This document shows, piece after piece, positions 54,160 through 63,014 of a DNA stretch of 64,000 bases (position 1 is the first letter of the stretch; every line of letters starts with the position of its first letter). This DNA comes from Prevotella scopos JCM 17725. GTDB taxonomy: Bacteria > Bacteroidota > Bacteroidia > Bacteroidales > Bacteroidaceae. The notes under the pieces were generated by a model, which made no database searches, was not told where the DNA came from, and saw only the letters and a program-made list of their open reading frames with translations. The position numbers and the translations under genes were made by a program. The DNA lies in NCBI RefSeq assembly GCF_018127785.1, contig NZ_CP072390.1, forward strand, positions 1,240,001 through 1,304,000, in the 5' to 3' direction.

Positions 54160-54970
54160 AATAATTAGAATTTTATTGATATGACTTAACTTAAAAAAAT
54201 ATTAAGATGTTCTCAGGCCTTAGTGTCAGGTAGTAATACTTATGGTGTTGACCATTGTTTGGCTTTTCAACTCGTTCGGGTACAAAGATAGTATTTATTT
54301 ACTAAGGTTATGTCAAGAAAAAGGAAAAAATAGTGGTTAATTACAAAAAACTTACAGCCTCCGCCTTTCAATATTCTTGGAGATATAGGCATCGGATTTT
54401 TTGCTCTGTAACGTTTCGTGCAGGTAGATTTAGAAACTTGCATAGTATAATTTCCGTTACATTCATAGACAGACCTTAGATTTTCGAAGTCATGAGTTTT
54501 ATTAGCAAAAAAGAGAGTATGAAAGATATTCTAAAACTGAAAACTTTATTGTAGTAATATGTTATATTACGAACTAATCAAAACCTATTACCCACACGAA
54601 ACGTTATAGAACCATAACTTCGATTCTTCCATTAACGCTATACGAAAAACATCTACGCATTTATCAGAATAGTCATAAAAAGTCATAAAACATAAACTAT
54701 AATTCTTACTATAGTATAGTTTCCTACCGATTTGGGTTAACGGTCTCTGCATACTCTAACACAGTATGTCGATTACAAAGCATTTCCCAGTAAAAATAAT
54801 TTTGCTGTCACTACTGTCACCCTAATTCATTAGTTAACTTATTATGTAACAGTAGGATTACACAAAATGTTAAATGTGACAGCAAAACGAAATTAAAACT
54901 ATTCGCGGAATAGTGTATATAAATTCCTTCTTACGTTAGTAGACTTTATCACGCTATAACACAAAGCCCC
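54160..54970. other. Gene-free region with a degenerate repeat-element copy
   Basis: No gene was seen. At 54410-54613 are ends resembling the dispersed element: GCTCTGTAACGTTTCGTGCA on the left and ACCCACACGAAACGTTATAG on the right, about 200 bp apart, without the 22-bp units. A tandem AGTCATAAAA pair lies near 54675. TTTTGCTGTCAC and GTGACAGCAAAA (about 54800 and 54877) form a distant inverted pair. Confidence 0.5.
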
Positions 54971-55720
54971 CTAAATAACCCCAATCAGGCGTAATATAGT
55001 TGGTGTGAGCAGAGCTGTAAAAATACCATTGAGCGTAATACCCAAACTGGCAAAAGCACCATACTTACTACTATATGCCATCGCTGTTGATGCACCCACG
55101 GCATGAGAAGCAGCACCCATAGAAAGACCTTGAGCGATAGGACTATTGACATGCCCCCAAGACAAGGTCTTAAAACCAACTAATGCACCAATAATACCCG
55201 TGATTACTACTACGGCAGCCGTAAGCGAAGGAATACCTCCAAGACTCTGCGTTACCTCCATAGCAATAGGTGTTGTAACTGATTTACTTGCCATTGAGAG
55301 TATGATGATATCTGGAGCACCACAAAGTTTGGCTACAAAAACAACACTCACGATACCCACCAAACAGCCCACAAGCTGTGACATCACGATTGGGAACCAC
55401 AATCGTTTTATCGCATCGAGCTGAAGATAAAGCGGTACACCTAAGGCAACAACCGCCGGTTTAAGCCAGAAATCTATGAGCTGTGCACCTTGCTTATAAA
55501 CACCAAATGACACGCCTGTAATCTTGAGATAAATAATAATAAGCACAATGGCTATCAAAATAGGATTAAGCAACATCCAGCCCGTTCGTTGCTGTAAACG
55601 ACGGATATAAAAGAAAACCGCAAATGTCAATGCTAGAATAACATATTGATTGGAAAAGATATCCTTACCATCCTGTATAAGGTCAATGGTTTGACCAATT
55701 GTTTCATCCCATGAATTCAT
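54971..55720 (-). CDS. lrgB: LrgB/CidB family membrane protein
   Basis: The 249 residues have about seven hydrophobic segments. They show the LrgB signatures WLKPAVVALGVPLY, VTTPIAMEVTQSLGGIPSLT and GLSMGAASHAVGASTAM. LrgA/LrgB (CidA/CidB) pairs influence cell lysis and export of small metabolites such as pyruvate. The exact role in Bacteroidota is unproven. Its ATG overlaps the stop of lrgA by one base. Confidence 0.9.
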   Translation of the reverse strand: MNSWDETIGQTIDLIQDGKDIFSNQYVILALTFAVFFYIRRLQQRTGWMLLNPILIAIVLIIIYLKITGVSFGVYKQGAQLIDFWLKPAVVALGVPLYLQLDAIKRLWFPIVMSQLVGCLVGIVSVVFVAKLCGAPDIIILSMASKSVTTPIAMEVTQSLGGIPSLTAAVVVITGIIGALVGFKTLSWGHVNSPIAQGLSMGAASHAVGASTAMAYSSKYGAFASLGITLNGIFTALLTPTILRLIGVI

Positions 55721-56223
55721 TATTCATCCTCCGCGTTAGTTAGTGTTTCTTGTCCGTGCAAAGCTTTATTTATCTCTATTTCCTCCGCTTCTTCCATCGC
55801 TTCAAACTCCTTTTCTTGCTCCAATGCCTCCTTCATCTTCCGTGCATGCGCACGATGATGAAGTAAGTCCATCGCCATCAGCCGACGTTCAAACTTTATG
55901 ACAAGCTGATGCATCTGTCCTGTAACAACAAGAACCAAGAGTGTGCTGACAACAGTGGCGGTGACAATAGGGAACCACTGCGCCTTAATAAGGTCAAGAT
56001 AGAGAATAAGCGCCACCCCAGGTGGTACAAAGAAGAAACCAAGGTTGGCTATCAAAATCTCAGAGAGCTGCTTTACCCAACCTAACTTCACCCACCCCAA
56101 CTTTAGAAAAAGCGTGAGAAGGAGCATACCAATGATACTGGACGGCAGCTTTATTCCTGTAGCCCAAACAACAAACTCTCCCAATGCTAAGCATCCGAAG
56201 ATAACAAAAAACTGTCTTGCCAT
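55720..56223 (-). CDS. lrgA: LrgA/CidA family membrane protein
   Basis: The 167 residues include four hydrophobic helices with the family pattern LPSSIIGMLLLTLFLKLGWV and FFFVPPGVALI. Unlike most LrgA proteins it has a C-terminal extension of about 55 residues, charged and probably coiled-coil (HARKMKEALEQEKEFEAMEE). A small tandem duplication KLGWVKLGWVK occurs at about residues 41-51. It is co-transcribed with lrgB. Confidence 0.88.
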   Translation of the reverse strand: MARQFFVIFGCLALGEFVVWATGIKLPSSIIGMLLLTLFLKLGWVKLGWVKQLSEILIANLGFFFVPPGVALILYLDLIKAQWFPIVTATVVSTLLVLVVTGQMHQLVIKFERRLMAMDLLHHRAHARKMKEALEQEKEFEAMEEAEEIEINKALHGQETLTNAEDE

Positions 56224-56411
56224 GTGAAATCGTTATTATTCAACACTACCATAGCTATGGCCGATTGAATAGTTATTGCATGTAATAAGCGAGTGCAAAG
56301 TTATAGCTTTTTTAGGAATCAACGGCTGTTTTTCCTCTTTTTAATACTTACTAATAGCCTATAAGATGATATTTGTCAATAGGAAAACAATCGTAATCGG
56401 ATTTTTTTGCG

Positions 56412-56419
56412 TAAGTTTG
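56412..56419 (+). promoter_or_regulatory. -7 box TAAGTTTG of the DUF3822-rsmD operon
   Basis: It matches TAnnTTTG and lies 30 bp before ATG 56450. Its position supports that start over the frame's earlier open codons. Confidence 0.55.
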
Positions 56420-56449
56420 CAAACAATAAAAAGTTATACGACTTCCACA

Positions 56450-57262
56450 ATGACAGAGATTGATAACAATATATCCGATAAGAAACTGCGACTTACCATC
56501 AGATTTAGCAGGAACAACATGGCATTTGCGGTGGGCGACCCACAAGAGAATGGCATGCTCGTCTATGAGCCTTACGAGATGAATATGGGTATCTCCGTTG
56601 CTGCCAACCTGCGTGAAGCCTTCAAGGTATCGGAATTGCTGCAGAGTGGATATAAACGTTTGTTAGCAGAGATGGATACACCAGTGATGCTCATGCCTAT
56701 TGATGACTTTGGCACGCAGGATATCGAAACACTCTATCATCATACCTATCATAGGCAAGGCAACGAAGAGATTCTATCGAGTATCCTTCCTGATTTGAAT
56801 GCTATTGCCGTCTTTGCAATTAACAAAGACCTCAAACTTGTTATCGACGACCATTTCAAGGACATTCGCATACAACCACTTATGCAGTCGGTATGGACAC
56901 ATATCTATCGCCATCTGTATACTGGTCCACGGAGAAAACTCTTTGCTTATTTCCACGAGAAGCGTATGGAAGTATTCAGTTTTCAACAAAACAGATTTCG
57001 TTTCAGTAATTCCTACGAGGTGGAGAACGAACATGATGCATTGTATTATCTCCTCTATATATGGAAGTTGACTGGAATGGACACCGAAAAAGATGAACTG
57101 TGTCTTATTGGTGACACGCCTTATCTGAATGGGTTCATTGACAAAGCAAAGCAGCATCTGAAGCTCTGCAGGCTTATCAATCAAGAAGTTTATTTTAGTA
57201 ACAGCCAACTGGCGAAACGGAAGGAACTTCCATACGATATGAAAGCTATCTATCTAGAATAA
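56450..57262 (+). CDS. DUF3822 family protein
   Basis: The start at ATG 56450 gives 270 residues. It has an actin/ASKHA-like N-terminal pattern (KKLRLTIRFSRNNMAFAVGD) and a second half with LKLVIDDHFKDIRIQPLMQS and YFHEKRMEVFSFQQNRFRFS. This matches DUF3822, which is regularly placed directly before rsmD in Bacteroidota, as here (8 bp). The function is unknown. Confidence 0.82.
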   Translation: MTEIDNNISDKKLRLTIRFSRNNMAFAVGDPQENGMLVYEPYEMNMGISVAANLREAFKVSELLQSGYKRLLAEMDTPVMLMPIDDFGTQDIETLYHHTYHRQGNEEILSSILPDLNAIAVFAINKDLKLVIDDHFKDIRIQPLMQSVWTHIYRHLYTGPRRKLFAYFHEKRMEVFSFQQNRFRFSNSYEVENEHDALYYLLYIWKLTGMDTEKDELCLIGDTPYLNGFIDKAKQHLKLCRLINQEVYFSNSQLAKRKELPYDMKAIYLE

Positions 57263-57270
57263 AAGAAAAT

Positions 57271-57801
57271 ATGCGAATCATAACTGGAAAATATAAAGGT
57301 AGGCATTTTGATATACCACGTACCTTTAAGGCTCGTCCTACAACAGACTTTGCCAAGGAGAATATATTTAATGTCATCAACGCTTATGTTGACTGGGAAG
57401 AGACAACTGCCCTTGACCTCTTTGCTGGTACGGGGAGCATCTCTCTCGAACTTCTCTCACGTGGCTGCCGACAGGTGGTTAGTGTGGAGAAAGACCGTGA
57501 CCATGCCCGTTTCATCAGTCAGTGTATGGAGAAGCTTGGCACAGAGGATAATATTCTTATAAAAGGCGATGTCTTTCGTTTCTTGAAAAGCTGTCATCAA
57601 CTATTTGATCTCATCTTTGCTGACCCTCCTTACGCATTACCAGAGTTGGAAACGATTCCAGAACTCATTTTCCAACATAACTTATTAAAAGAAGATGGCC
57701 TACTTGTCTTTGAACATGGCAAGAACAATGATTTCTCCACTCACCCCCACTTTTTCGAACATAGAAGTTATGGTAGCGTCAACTTCTCATTGTTCAAGTA
57801 A
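57271..57801 (+). CDS. rsmD: 16S rRNA (guanine(966)-N2)-methyltransferase
   Basis: The 176 residues have the normal size. MRIITGKYKGRHFDIP is the typical start, then RPTTDFAKENIFNVI, the AdoMet-binding LDLFAGTGSISLELLSRG (about 50-67) and the catalytic DLIFADPPY (about 114-122). It methylates G966 of 16S rRNA in the 30S subunit. It is in an operon with DUF3822. Confidence 0.95.
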   Translation: MRIITGKYKGRHFDIPRTFKARPTTDFAKENIFNVINAYVDWEETTALDLFAGTGSISLELLSRGCRQVVSVEKDRDHARFISQCMEKLGTEDNILIKGDVFRFLKSCHQLFDLIFADPPYALPELETIPELIFQHNLLKEDGLLVFEHGKNNDFSTHPHFFEHRSYGSVNFSLFK

Positions 57802-58308
57802 CTAAGTAAGAACAGAATGTACAAAAGGGGACATATTCTTTTAACATACATGAGTGAAGGGAATAATTCGCATGTAAAAGGAACGTAACGGGGCAAACAA
57901 CTTGTCAAGCAAACCAAAAGAGGTATCTCGCTACACCCTTCTTTGTCCTACTGATATTCTACATGTTTGGTGCGGACGCCCAACACGAATGGTGCGGAGG
58001 CTTGGCACATATCGTGCGGAGGACTAAATCAATTATTATATATCATTGAATAGATGAAAGGGGAGTTCGAAAGGATCTTAAACGAACTTTTCCTATTTAA
58101 ATGGAACACAGAGGACTGAGCAAAAGAAGATGTCGTTAAAGACAAAGATTTGGAAACCACGTTGGCACCGTTGGTGCTTGGAACAAAGGGAGGTTGTAGA
58201 ATTATTTTGCACAAAAAGGTCTAACAACTTTTCTTCCTGTCAACTCAAAACTGGTCAATCACACTAAAGGGGTAACTCGCTATCTATCAGTCTTTTATGA
58301 AATTAATA
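57802..58308. other. Gene-free region with 22-bp-type repeats
   Basis: At 57965-58025 there are about three imperfect units (TTTGGTGCGGACGCCCAACA, GAATGGTGCGGAGGCTTGGC, ATATCGTGCGGAGGAC) of the family seen near 0.5, 14.9, 44.5 and 49.45 kb. No terminal inverted repeats were found. No gene was found in the rest. Confidence 0.5.
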
Positions 58309-58512
58309 CTACATAAAACATCCCGAAAATTTATGAAAAATATTTTTGCCGGTTAAACTTGGGCTATGTTCAGACACTACTTTAAACGACTTAATTGGAC
58401 CAGATTTTAATGCTTGAGTGTTATAATAAACAACTATAATACTGTAGAATAAATATATAGCACAAGCTAAAATCATTAAAAAAAGATATCTATGTACCTG
58501 TTTGTACTCCAT
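58309..58512 (-). CDS. Small membrane protein
   Basis: The ATG at 58512 gives 67 residues: MEYKQVHRY, one hydrophobic helix (LFLMILACAIYLFYSIIVVY) and a polar tail. The longer frame reaching 58614 overlaps the upstream gene, so it is not preferred. It starts one base after the stop of the frameshifted gene at 58514-58772 and is probably translated with it. The function is unknown. Confidence 0.45.
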   Translation of the reverse strand: MEYKQVHRYLFLMILACAIYLFYSIIVVYYNTQALKSGPIKSFKVVSEHSPSLTGKNIFHKFSGCFM

Positions 58513-58513
58513 T

Positions 58514-58772
58514 TTATTGACCGCCATAATCTTTAGGTAATTGTGATTGTACTTTCTTTCCAACTTCTTTTTGTATTGTCTCCACTCCTGTTGTAAATGT
58601 AACCAAAGTTCCATATAATTCTTTTGTTTCTCTCATAGCAGATTTATCGTTCCTAATTAATTTCACTTTAGGAGTTCTCCGTGACTGTATTTTTTTCTAA
58701 TTTTTGTAAAACAACAGTATAGTTATGGCTGGCCTCTGCTGTAGCCTTTTTAAGATAGCTTGACAGAAGCAT
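58514..58772 (-). pseudogene. Small gene out of frame in a T7/A7 tract
   Basis: From ATG 58772 the frame reads MLLSSYLKKATAEASHNYTV and VLQKLEK, then enters seven A (T7 on the plus strand, 58690-58696) and soon stops. Removing one A links to IQSRRTPKVKLIRNDKS, AMRETKELYGTLVTFTTGVE, TIQKEVGKKVQSQLPKDYGG, giving 85 residues that end one base before the next gene. The family is unknown. Confidence 0.5.
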
Positions 58773-58825
58773 ATGACCAACACCCTTACTAATAGGTATA
58801 TGCAACCTGATATTTCCAACATAGA

Positions 58826-59479
58826 TTAATAGTCACGATGTTTGTTGAAAAATGCACTAATAGAGGTGGATAACATCTTTACTTCAAAAGGAGTATGAGT
58901 TATGGAGAAGACTTCTCCTGCATTATTAATGGCTATATAATCTCCATCGTTTAAATTTTTAATAGTATAATATATATTCCCTCCAATCTCAAGTTCATTA
59001 ATATCACCTATATCTATTTTCTTTTGTTCTTCTAAAGAAAGTTTTTGCAGAAAAAAATGTATGATATTTTTCTTTCCGTTTGAATGATTTGCACATGTAT
59101 TTTCTTCTAGCGTATTTAGACAGATTTTATGCCAATCTAGAGAATTATATTTCGAATTAAAATAATAACCAATTATTGTACCAAACGAAATATCTAGTTG
59201 CACTTCTACATACACTTGTCTTTCTTTATTCCAAATAAGAATACCTGACAGTGTTACTAACTCGGGATAGTTGTAATCACTATAATCATGGTATTCTCTA
59301 TTGAGAATTAAACTATAAAATCCTTTTCCATAATGTTTATTTTTACATTTTCCTATAATATGTTTGCTATTAATTTGTTCTAGGAGAAAGTTCCACCTAT
59401 TTGGCAAGATGCAAATCACATTTTTAAGAAAGGAGATATCCTGTTCCTCTATTTTATTTTTATCAAAAAAGCTAAACAT
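58826..59479 (-). CDS. Hypothetical protein, possible immunity-type protein
   Basis: The 217-residue soluble protein has no signal peptide. It has a SMI1/immunity-like flavour: acidic and aromatic, with NRWNFLLEQINSKH, VYVEVQLDISFGTIIGYYFN and GDYIAINNAGEVFSITHTPF. I could not assign a family. It is followed by the frameshifted small gene and the small membrane protein on the same strand. Confidence 0.5.
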   Translation of the reverse strand: MFSFFDKNKIEEQDISFLKNVICILPNRWNFLLEQINSKHIIGKCKNKHYGKGFYSLILNREYHDYSDYNYPELVTLSGILIWNKERQVYVEVQLDISFGTIIGYYFNSKYNSLDWHKICLNTLEENTCANHSNGKKNIIHFFLQKLSLEEQKKIDIGDINELEIGGNIYYTIKNLNDGDYIAINNAGEVFSITHTPFEVKMLSTSISAFFNKHRDY

Positions 59480-59496
59480 CTTATTTTGTTTTTAAA

Positions 59497-59685
59497 TTAT
59501 ACTCTTCTCTGGCCCACTTCGGTGCTATTCTTACCACGGTAAGAATCTTTTTGTGCATGTTCCAAGCTTGATACACGTTTTAAATTGATTCTGTTATTTT
59601 TAAGCCGATTGGGTGTCCACTTTGACTTTACGGTATAAAGCGATGATGTAATAAGCTTTATGTATCTATTGAGGGACTGATTCAA
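59497..59685 (-). pseudogene. Possible C-terminal fragment upstream of the 58826 gene
   Basis: A 62-codon basic frame ending SSLEHAQKDSYRGKNSTEVG, 17 bp before the next gene. It has the look of a toxin C-terminal tail placed before a partner gene, but there is no recognisable motif. It could be non-coding. Confidence 0.3.
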
Positions 59686-59894
59686 GAAAAGATGATACTT
59701 TCTTTACATGCAAATCATTCCCAGCACTCCTCCTCTATGAAGGAGAAGGGTTGGGAGGTGAAGCCGGCGATTGGGGAGCGTGTGCCCTTTGTATCTTCAA
59801 TCATACATTCTACAAGCAACTTGTCAACTCATTAGCCATAAGCGTGGCGTGAGGGTCACCGCTCAAAGATTTTTTACCCTTTTACTTTTTACCT

Positions 59895-61316
59895 TTACAA
59901 CAATGGGCTCAACAATCTTACCATAGATTCCCAAAGTCGTTGTAGGAAGGAGCGATGTGTTAGGTTCCGTACATCTTCAAGCGCAACACATTCCTCTTGG
60001 TCCTTCAAGAAGATCTCCTTTACTTCCAAAGCTATTTTCTTATCATAGAAGAAGGCATTAGCTTCAAAGTCATTCTCAAAGCTACGGAAGTCAACATTAG
60101 TCGAACCAATCGTTGCTATACTATCATCGGCAACAAGAAGTTTTGAATGATTAAAACCAGCCTTATATAAATAAACTTTTACACCTGCTTTTACCGTATC
60201 TAAGACGTATGTGCGTGAAGCCCATTCCACAATCTTTGTGTCTGTCTCGTATGGAATCATCAGTCTTACATCAATTCCCGACAAAGCCGCAGTGCGCATA
60301 GCAAAGAGAATTGGGTCAGTAGGGAGGAAGTAAGGTGTCTCCATATAGACATATCGCTTAGCACTGGCGAGAACTCTTACATAGCCTTGCTCAATCTCAG
60401 GCCACAAGCTGGTTGGGCTACTGGTGACGATCTGCACAAGACAATCATTCTCAGCTACCTTACTAATAGGATAATAAATATGATCGGTTATCAACTCACG
60501 ACTAACAAAGAACCAATCAATAAGAAAAGCACGTTGCAAACCATATACTGCAGCACCCTTTATCTTTACATGTGTATCACGCCAAGCAAGCCTCTTTATA
60601 CCTTTCACATAACGATTGGCGATGTTCATACCACCAATAAAACCTACCTCACCATCAATGACACATATCTTTCTATGATTACGATAGTTCACTTTACTGG
60701 TGAACACAGGGAAGCGTACGGGCATAAAAGGATATATCTCTATTCCCTCGGCACGCATACGATCAAAGAACCGATTCTTTGTTTTCCATGAGCCCACATC
60801 GTCATAGATAATACGTACTTTTACCCCTTGTCGTGCCTTATCAATCAAAGCATCCGCAACAATCTGCCCCAAAGAGTCACTGGCAATGATAAAGGTATCT
60901 AAGTGGATATGGTGTTCAGCCTTACCAATCTCCATCAACAACGAAGGGAAGAACTCATATCCAGAAGTAAAGATTTCGGTCTCGTTATTCTTAAATGGTA
61001 AGACCCAGTTCTGGTTCATAAAGAGTTTGATGAGTTCGCGATACTCAACAGGCAGATGGAGTCGTTTCTGTTCAACAAACTCCAACATGGAATGCTTCGT
61101 CAGCTGGTCCATACTATGCTGCCATATCTTACGCTCTTTACGTGTTGTCTGACCAAAGAAGAAATAAAGAATGATACCTAACATTGGGATAAACGTCAGC
61201 ACCAACATCCATGCCATTGTCTTGGCTGGCTGCCGGTTAGCCATCAACACGCGTACCATCACCATGATGATGATGACGACATAGATTGCTAAGAATACCC
61301 AATGTACATAGATCAT
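59895..61316 (-). CDS. cls: Cardiolipin synthase (phospholipase D family)
   Basis: At 473 residues it is typical of the ClsA type. Two N-terminal membrane helices (about 3-25 and 35-55) are followed by two HKD motifs: H214-R-K216-(x4)-D221 in NHRKICVIDGEVGFIGGMN and H390-S-K392-(x4)-D397 in NHSKLLVADDSIATIGSTN. It joins two phosphatidylglycerol molecules into cardiolipin at the inner membrane. It is the last of three minus-strand genes running from dnaG (18 bp after the TPR gene). Confidence 0.93.
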   Translation of the reverse strand: MIYVHWVFLAIYVVIIIMVMVRVLMANRQPAKTMAWMLVLTFIPMLGIILYFFFGQTTRKERKIWQHSMDQLTKHSMLEFVEQKRLHLPVEYRELIKLFMNQNWVLPFKNNETEIFTSGYEFFPSLLMEIGKAEHHIHLDTFIIASDSLGQIVADALIDKARQGVKVRIIYDDVGSWKTKNRFFDRMRAEGIEIYPFMPVRFPVFTSKVNYRNHRKICVIDGEVGFIGGMNIANRYVKGIKRLAWRDTHVKIKGAAVYGLQRAFLIDWFFVSRELITDHIYYPISKVAENDCLVQIVTSSPTSLWPEIEQGYVRVLASAKRYVYMETPYFLPTDPILFAMRTAALSGIDVRLMIPYETDTKIVEWASRTYVLDTVKAGVKVYLYKAGFNHSKLLVADDSIATIGSTNVDFRSFENDFEANAFFYDKKIALEVKEIFLKDQEECVALEDVRNLTHRSFLQRLWESMVRLLSPLL

Positions 61317-61334
61317 AAATATCCTCCTTATTTA

Positions 61335-63014
61335 CTATGTCTTTGGAACATCGTCTCTATTTATGTTTCCTTTTTCTCGTAACTGCTGAATATAAGCCAG
61401 TTCATCTAAGGCAAAGTCAGCACTCTCTGGGTCGTCCATCATCTGACGAAGTATCTCTTCGGCCTCATCAAGTCTTCTCAATTCTATCAACACATAAGAC
61501 TTTCGCCTGTAAAGAAATTGCAAGAAGGGGCGCAATGGGTGTTCTATCTCGTCATCCTCATCCTCTGAAAGCGAACTACGCAAATCTTCCAGAATACTAT
61601 CTATAGCCATTAATGCACGATGGTCGCCGAGATTAATCAAACAGTTCACATATCCCTGTGCATAGAGCGCATGGTTAAGTCCGATTATTAACGAAAGATA
61701 ATAATAAGCACGGTCATACTGACGCAACTCATTATAGCAGAAACCTAACATATAGCAAACCTCAGAAAAGACACTCTTCTCAGCTTTGCTCAGTCTTTGG
61801 TAATTGGGATTCATCAGGCGATAAGCATTCTCCAGACAGGCAATCGCCTCATAGTAACGTTTTTGACGATAGAGTGTACGACTACGATAAACAAAGCGGG
61901 CAGCATCCACATGCTCCACTTTAGCTAACATCTGTTGCTCTTCTGTAAGCTGATTTTCCTCGCCATTAGCCATCTTGCTCTTGGCTTCTTTCCACATATA
62001 GACAAATTCATCCTGCAATTGCTTCGTTGAACGAAGATCGTATGCCAACAAGACTGCTTGCGACTGCACCTGCACCTCGCGTGAGTTAAGCGGTCTGCCT
62101 ATCCCTGAGGGCAATGGTAACAACGTAGCAACAACCTGATAGTAAAGTATATCATCACATCCATCTGCCTGCTGAATACTGAACGTCATACGGCGACGAG
62201 TCGTTGGATGGGCTGGAAGGAAGAAGACAAGGTCGAGCATAGCCTTCTGCCGAACAAAGGCACCATTCGCTATCAAGGAATCAGAGAGGTTATAAGTAGC
62301 AATAGCCTCACGATCGCTGATTGTCATCAGCTCGTCTGTGATAACTATCAACTCCGAGAAGACAACATCCACAAAGCCGAAGACCTTATCCATCCATTGC
62401 CTTAGAGTGGCAGCTTCTTTATCATTCTGTCGCCAGTCAGCACCTTTCTTCTGATGTCTTAGCTCTTGTTCACGAAGAAGGAAGAAATCACGTTCAACTT
62501 CTTTTGCTGCCCATTCCAAGTCAGGCGTTGATGAATTCTTCGCATCGTTCTTTACCTCTGTCAGATATCTTACAAAAGAGTTCTGCCATGCAAAAATATC
62601 CACCATCGCCGTTGATACGATTTCTTCAGCACGATCTTCATCCAGCAGGAGAGGCGTCATGATATGGAGGTCGATGATGTTTGTTTCTTCATTGAGAGTA
62701 TAACTGAAACGTGGACCATCAGAATTAAGATTAAAGTGGTTACAGACATGGCGCACAATGTTGACATCACTCATCTCAGCCTCAGCAAAGAAGAGGTATG
62801 ACAATTCTACCTGGGGGCGTTTATTAATAATGCGAATCCCAAAGTGTCCGCTCTGAAAATTAAAGCGAATGATGGCAGCATCCTTTTCTTCTTGCCACTC
62901 CCCAACACAGTTGAGGGCCTTCAATGCCTTTGAAACAATCCTCTTATTCTCACCCATATCAAGGCTTGAGAGCCGAAGTGGAGGATTGAAAAGCCTTCTT
63001 ATCTTATTCATCAT
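61335..63014 (-). CDS. Tetratricopeptide-repeat protein between dnaG and cls
   Basis: The 559-residue cytoplasmic protein has no signal peptide. The N-terminal part (about 1-150, IIRFNFQSGHFGIRIINKRP) looks like a YbjN/secretion-chaperone-like fold. The C-terminal part (about 370-545) has TPR-like helical pairs: AARFVYRSRTLYRQKRYYEA, EVCYMLGFCYNELRQYDRAY, YLSLIIGLNHALYAQGYVNC, SYVLIELRRLDEAEEILRQM. Its ATG overlaps the dnaG stop. The function is unknown, but the dnaG linkage suggests a conserved chromosomal gene. Confidence 0.65.
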   Translation of the reverse strand: MMNKIRRLFNPPLRLSSLDMGENKRIVSKALKALNCVGEWQEEKDAAIIRFNFQSGHFGIRIINKRPQVELSYLFFAEAEMSDVNIVRHVCNHFNLNSDGPRFSYTLNEETNIIDLHIMTPLLLDEDRAEEIVSTAMVDIFAWQNSFVRYLTEVKNDAKNSSTPDLEWAAKEVERDFFLLREQELRHQKKGADWRQNDKEAATLRQWMDKVFGFVDVVFSELIVITDELMTISDREAIATYNLSDSLIANGAFVRQKAMLDLVFFLPAHPTTRRRMTFSIQQADGCDDILYYQVVATLLPLPSGIGRPLNSREVQVQSQAVLLAYDLRSTKQLQDEFVYMWKEAKSKMANGEENQLTEEQQMLAKVEHVDAARFVYRSRTLYRQKRYYEAIACLENAYRLMNPNYQRLSKAEKSVFSEVCYMLGFCYNELRQYDRAYYYLSLIIGLNHALYAQGYVNCLINLGDHRALMAIDSILEDLRSSLSEDEDDEIEHPLRPFLQFLYRRKSYVLIELRRLDEAEEILRQMMDDPESADFALDELAYIQQLREKGNINRDDVPKT

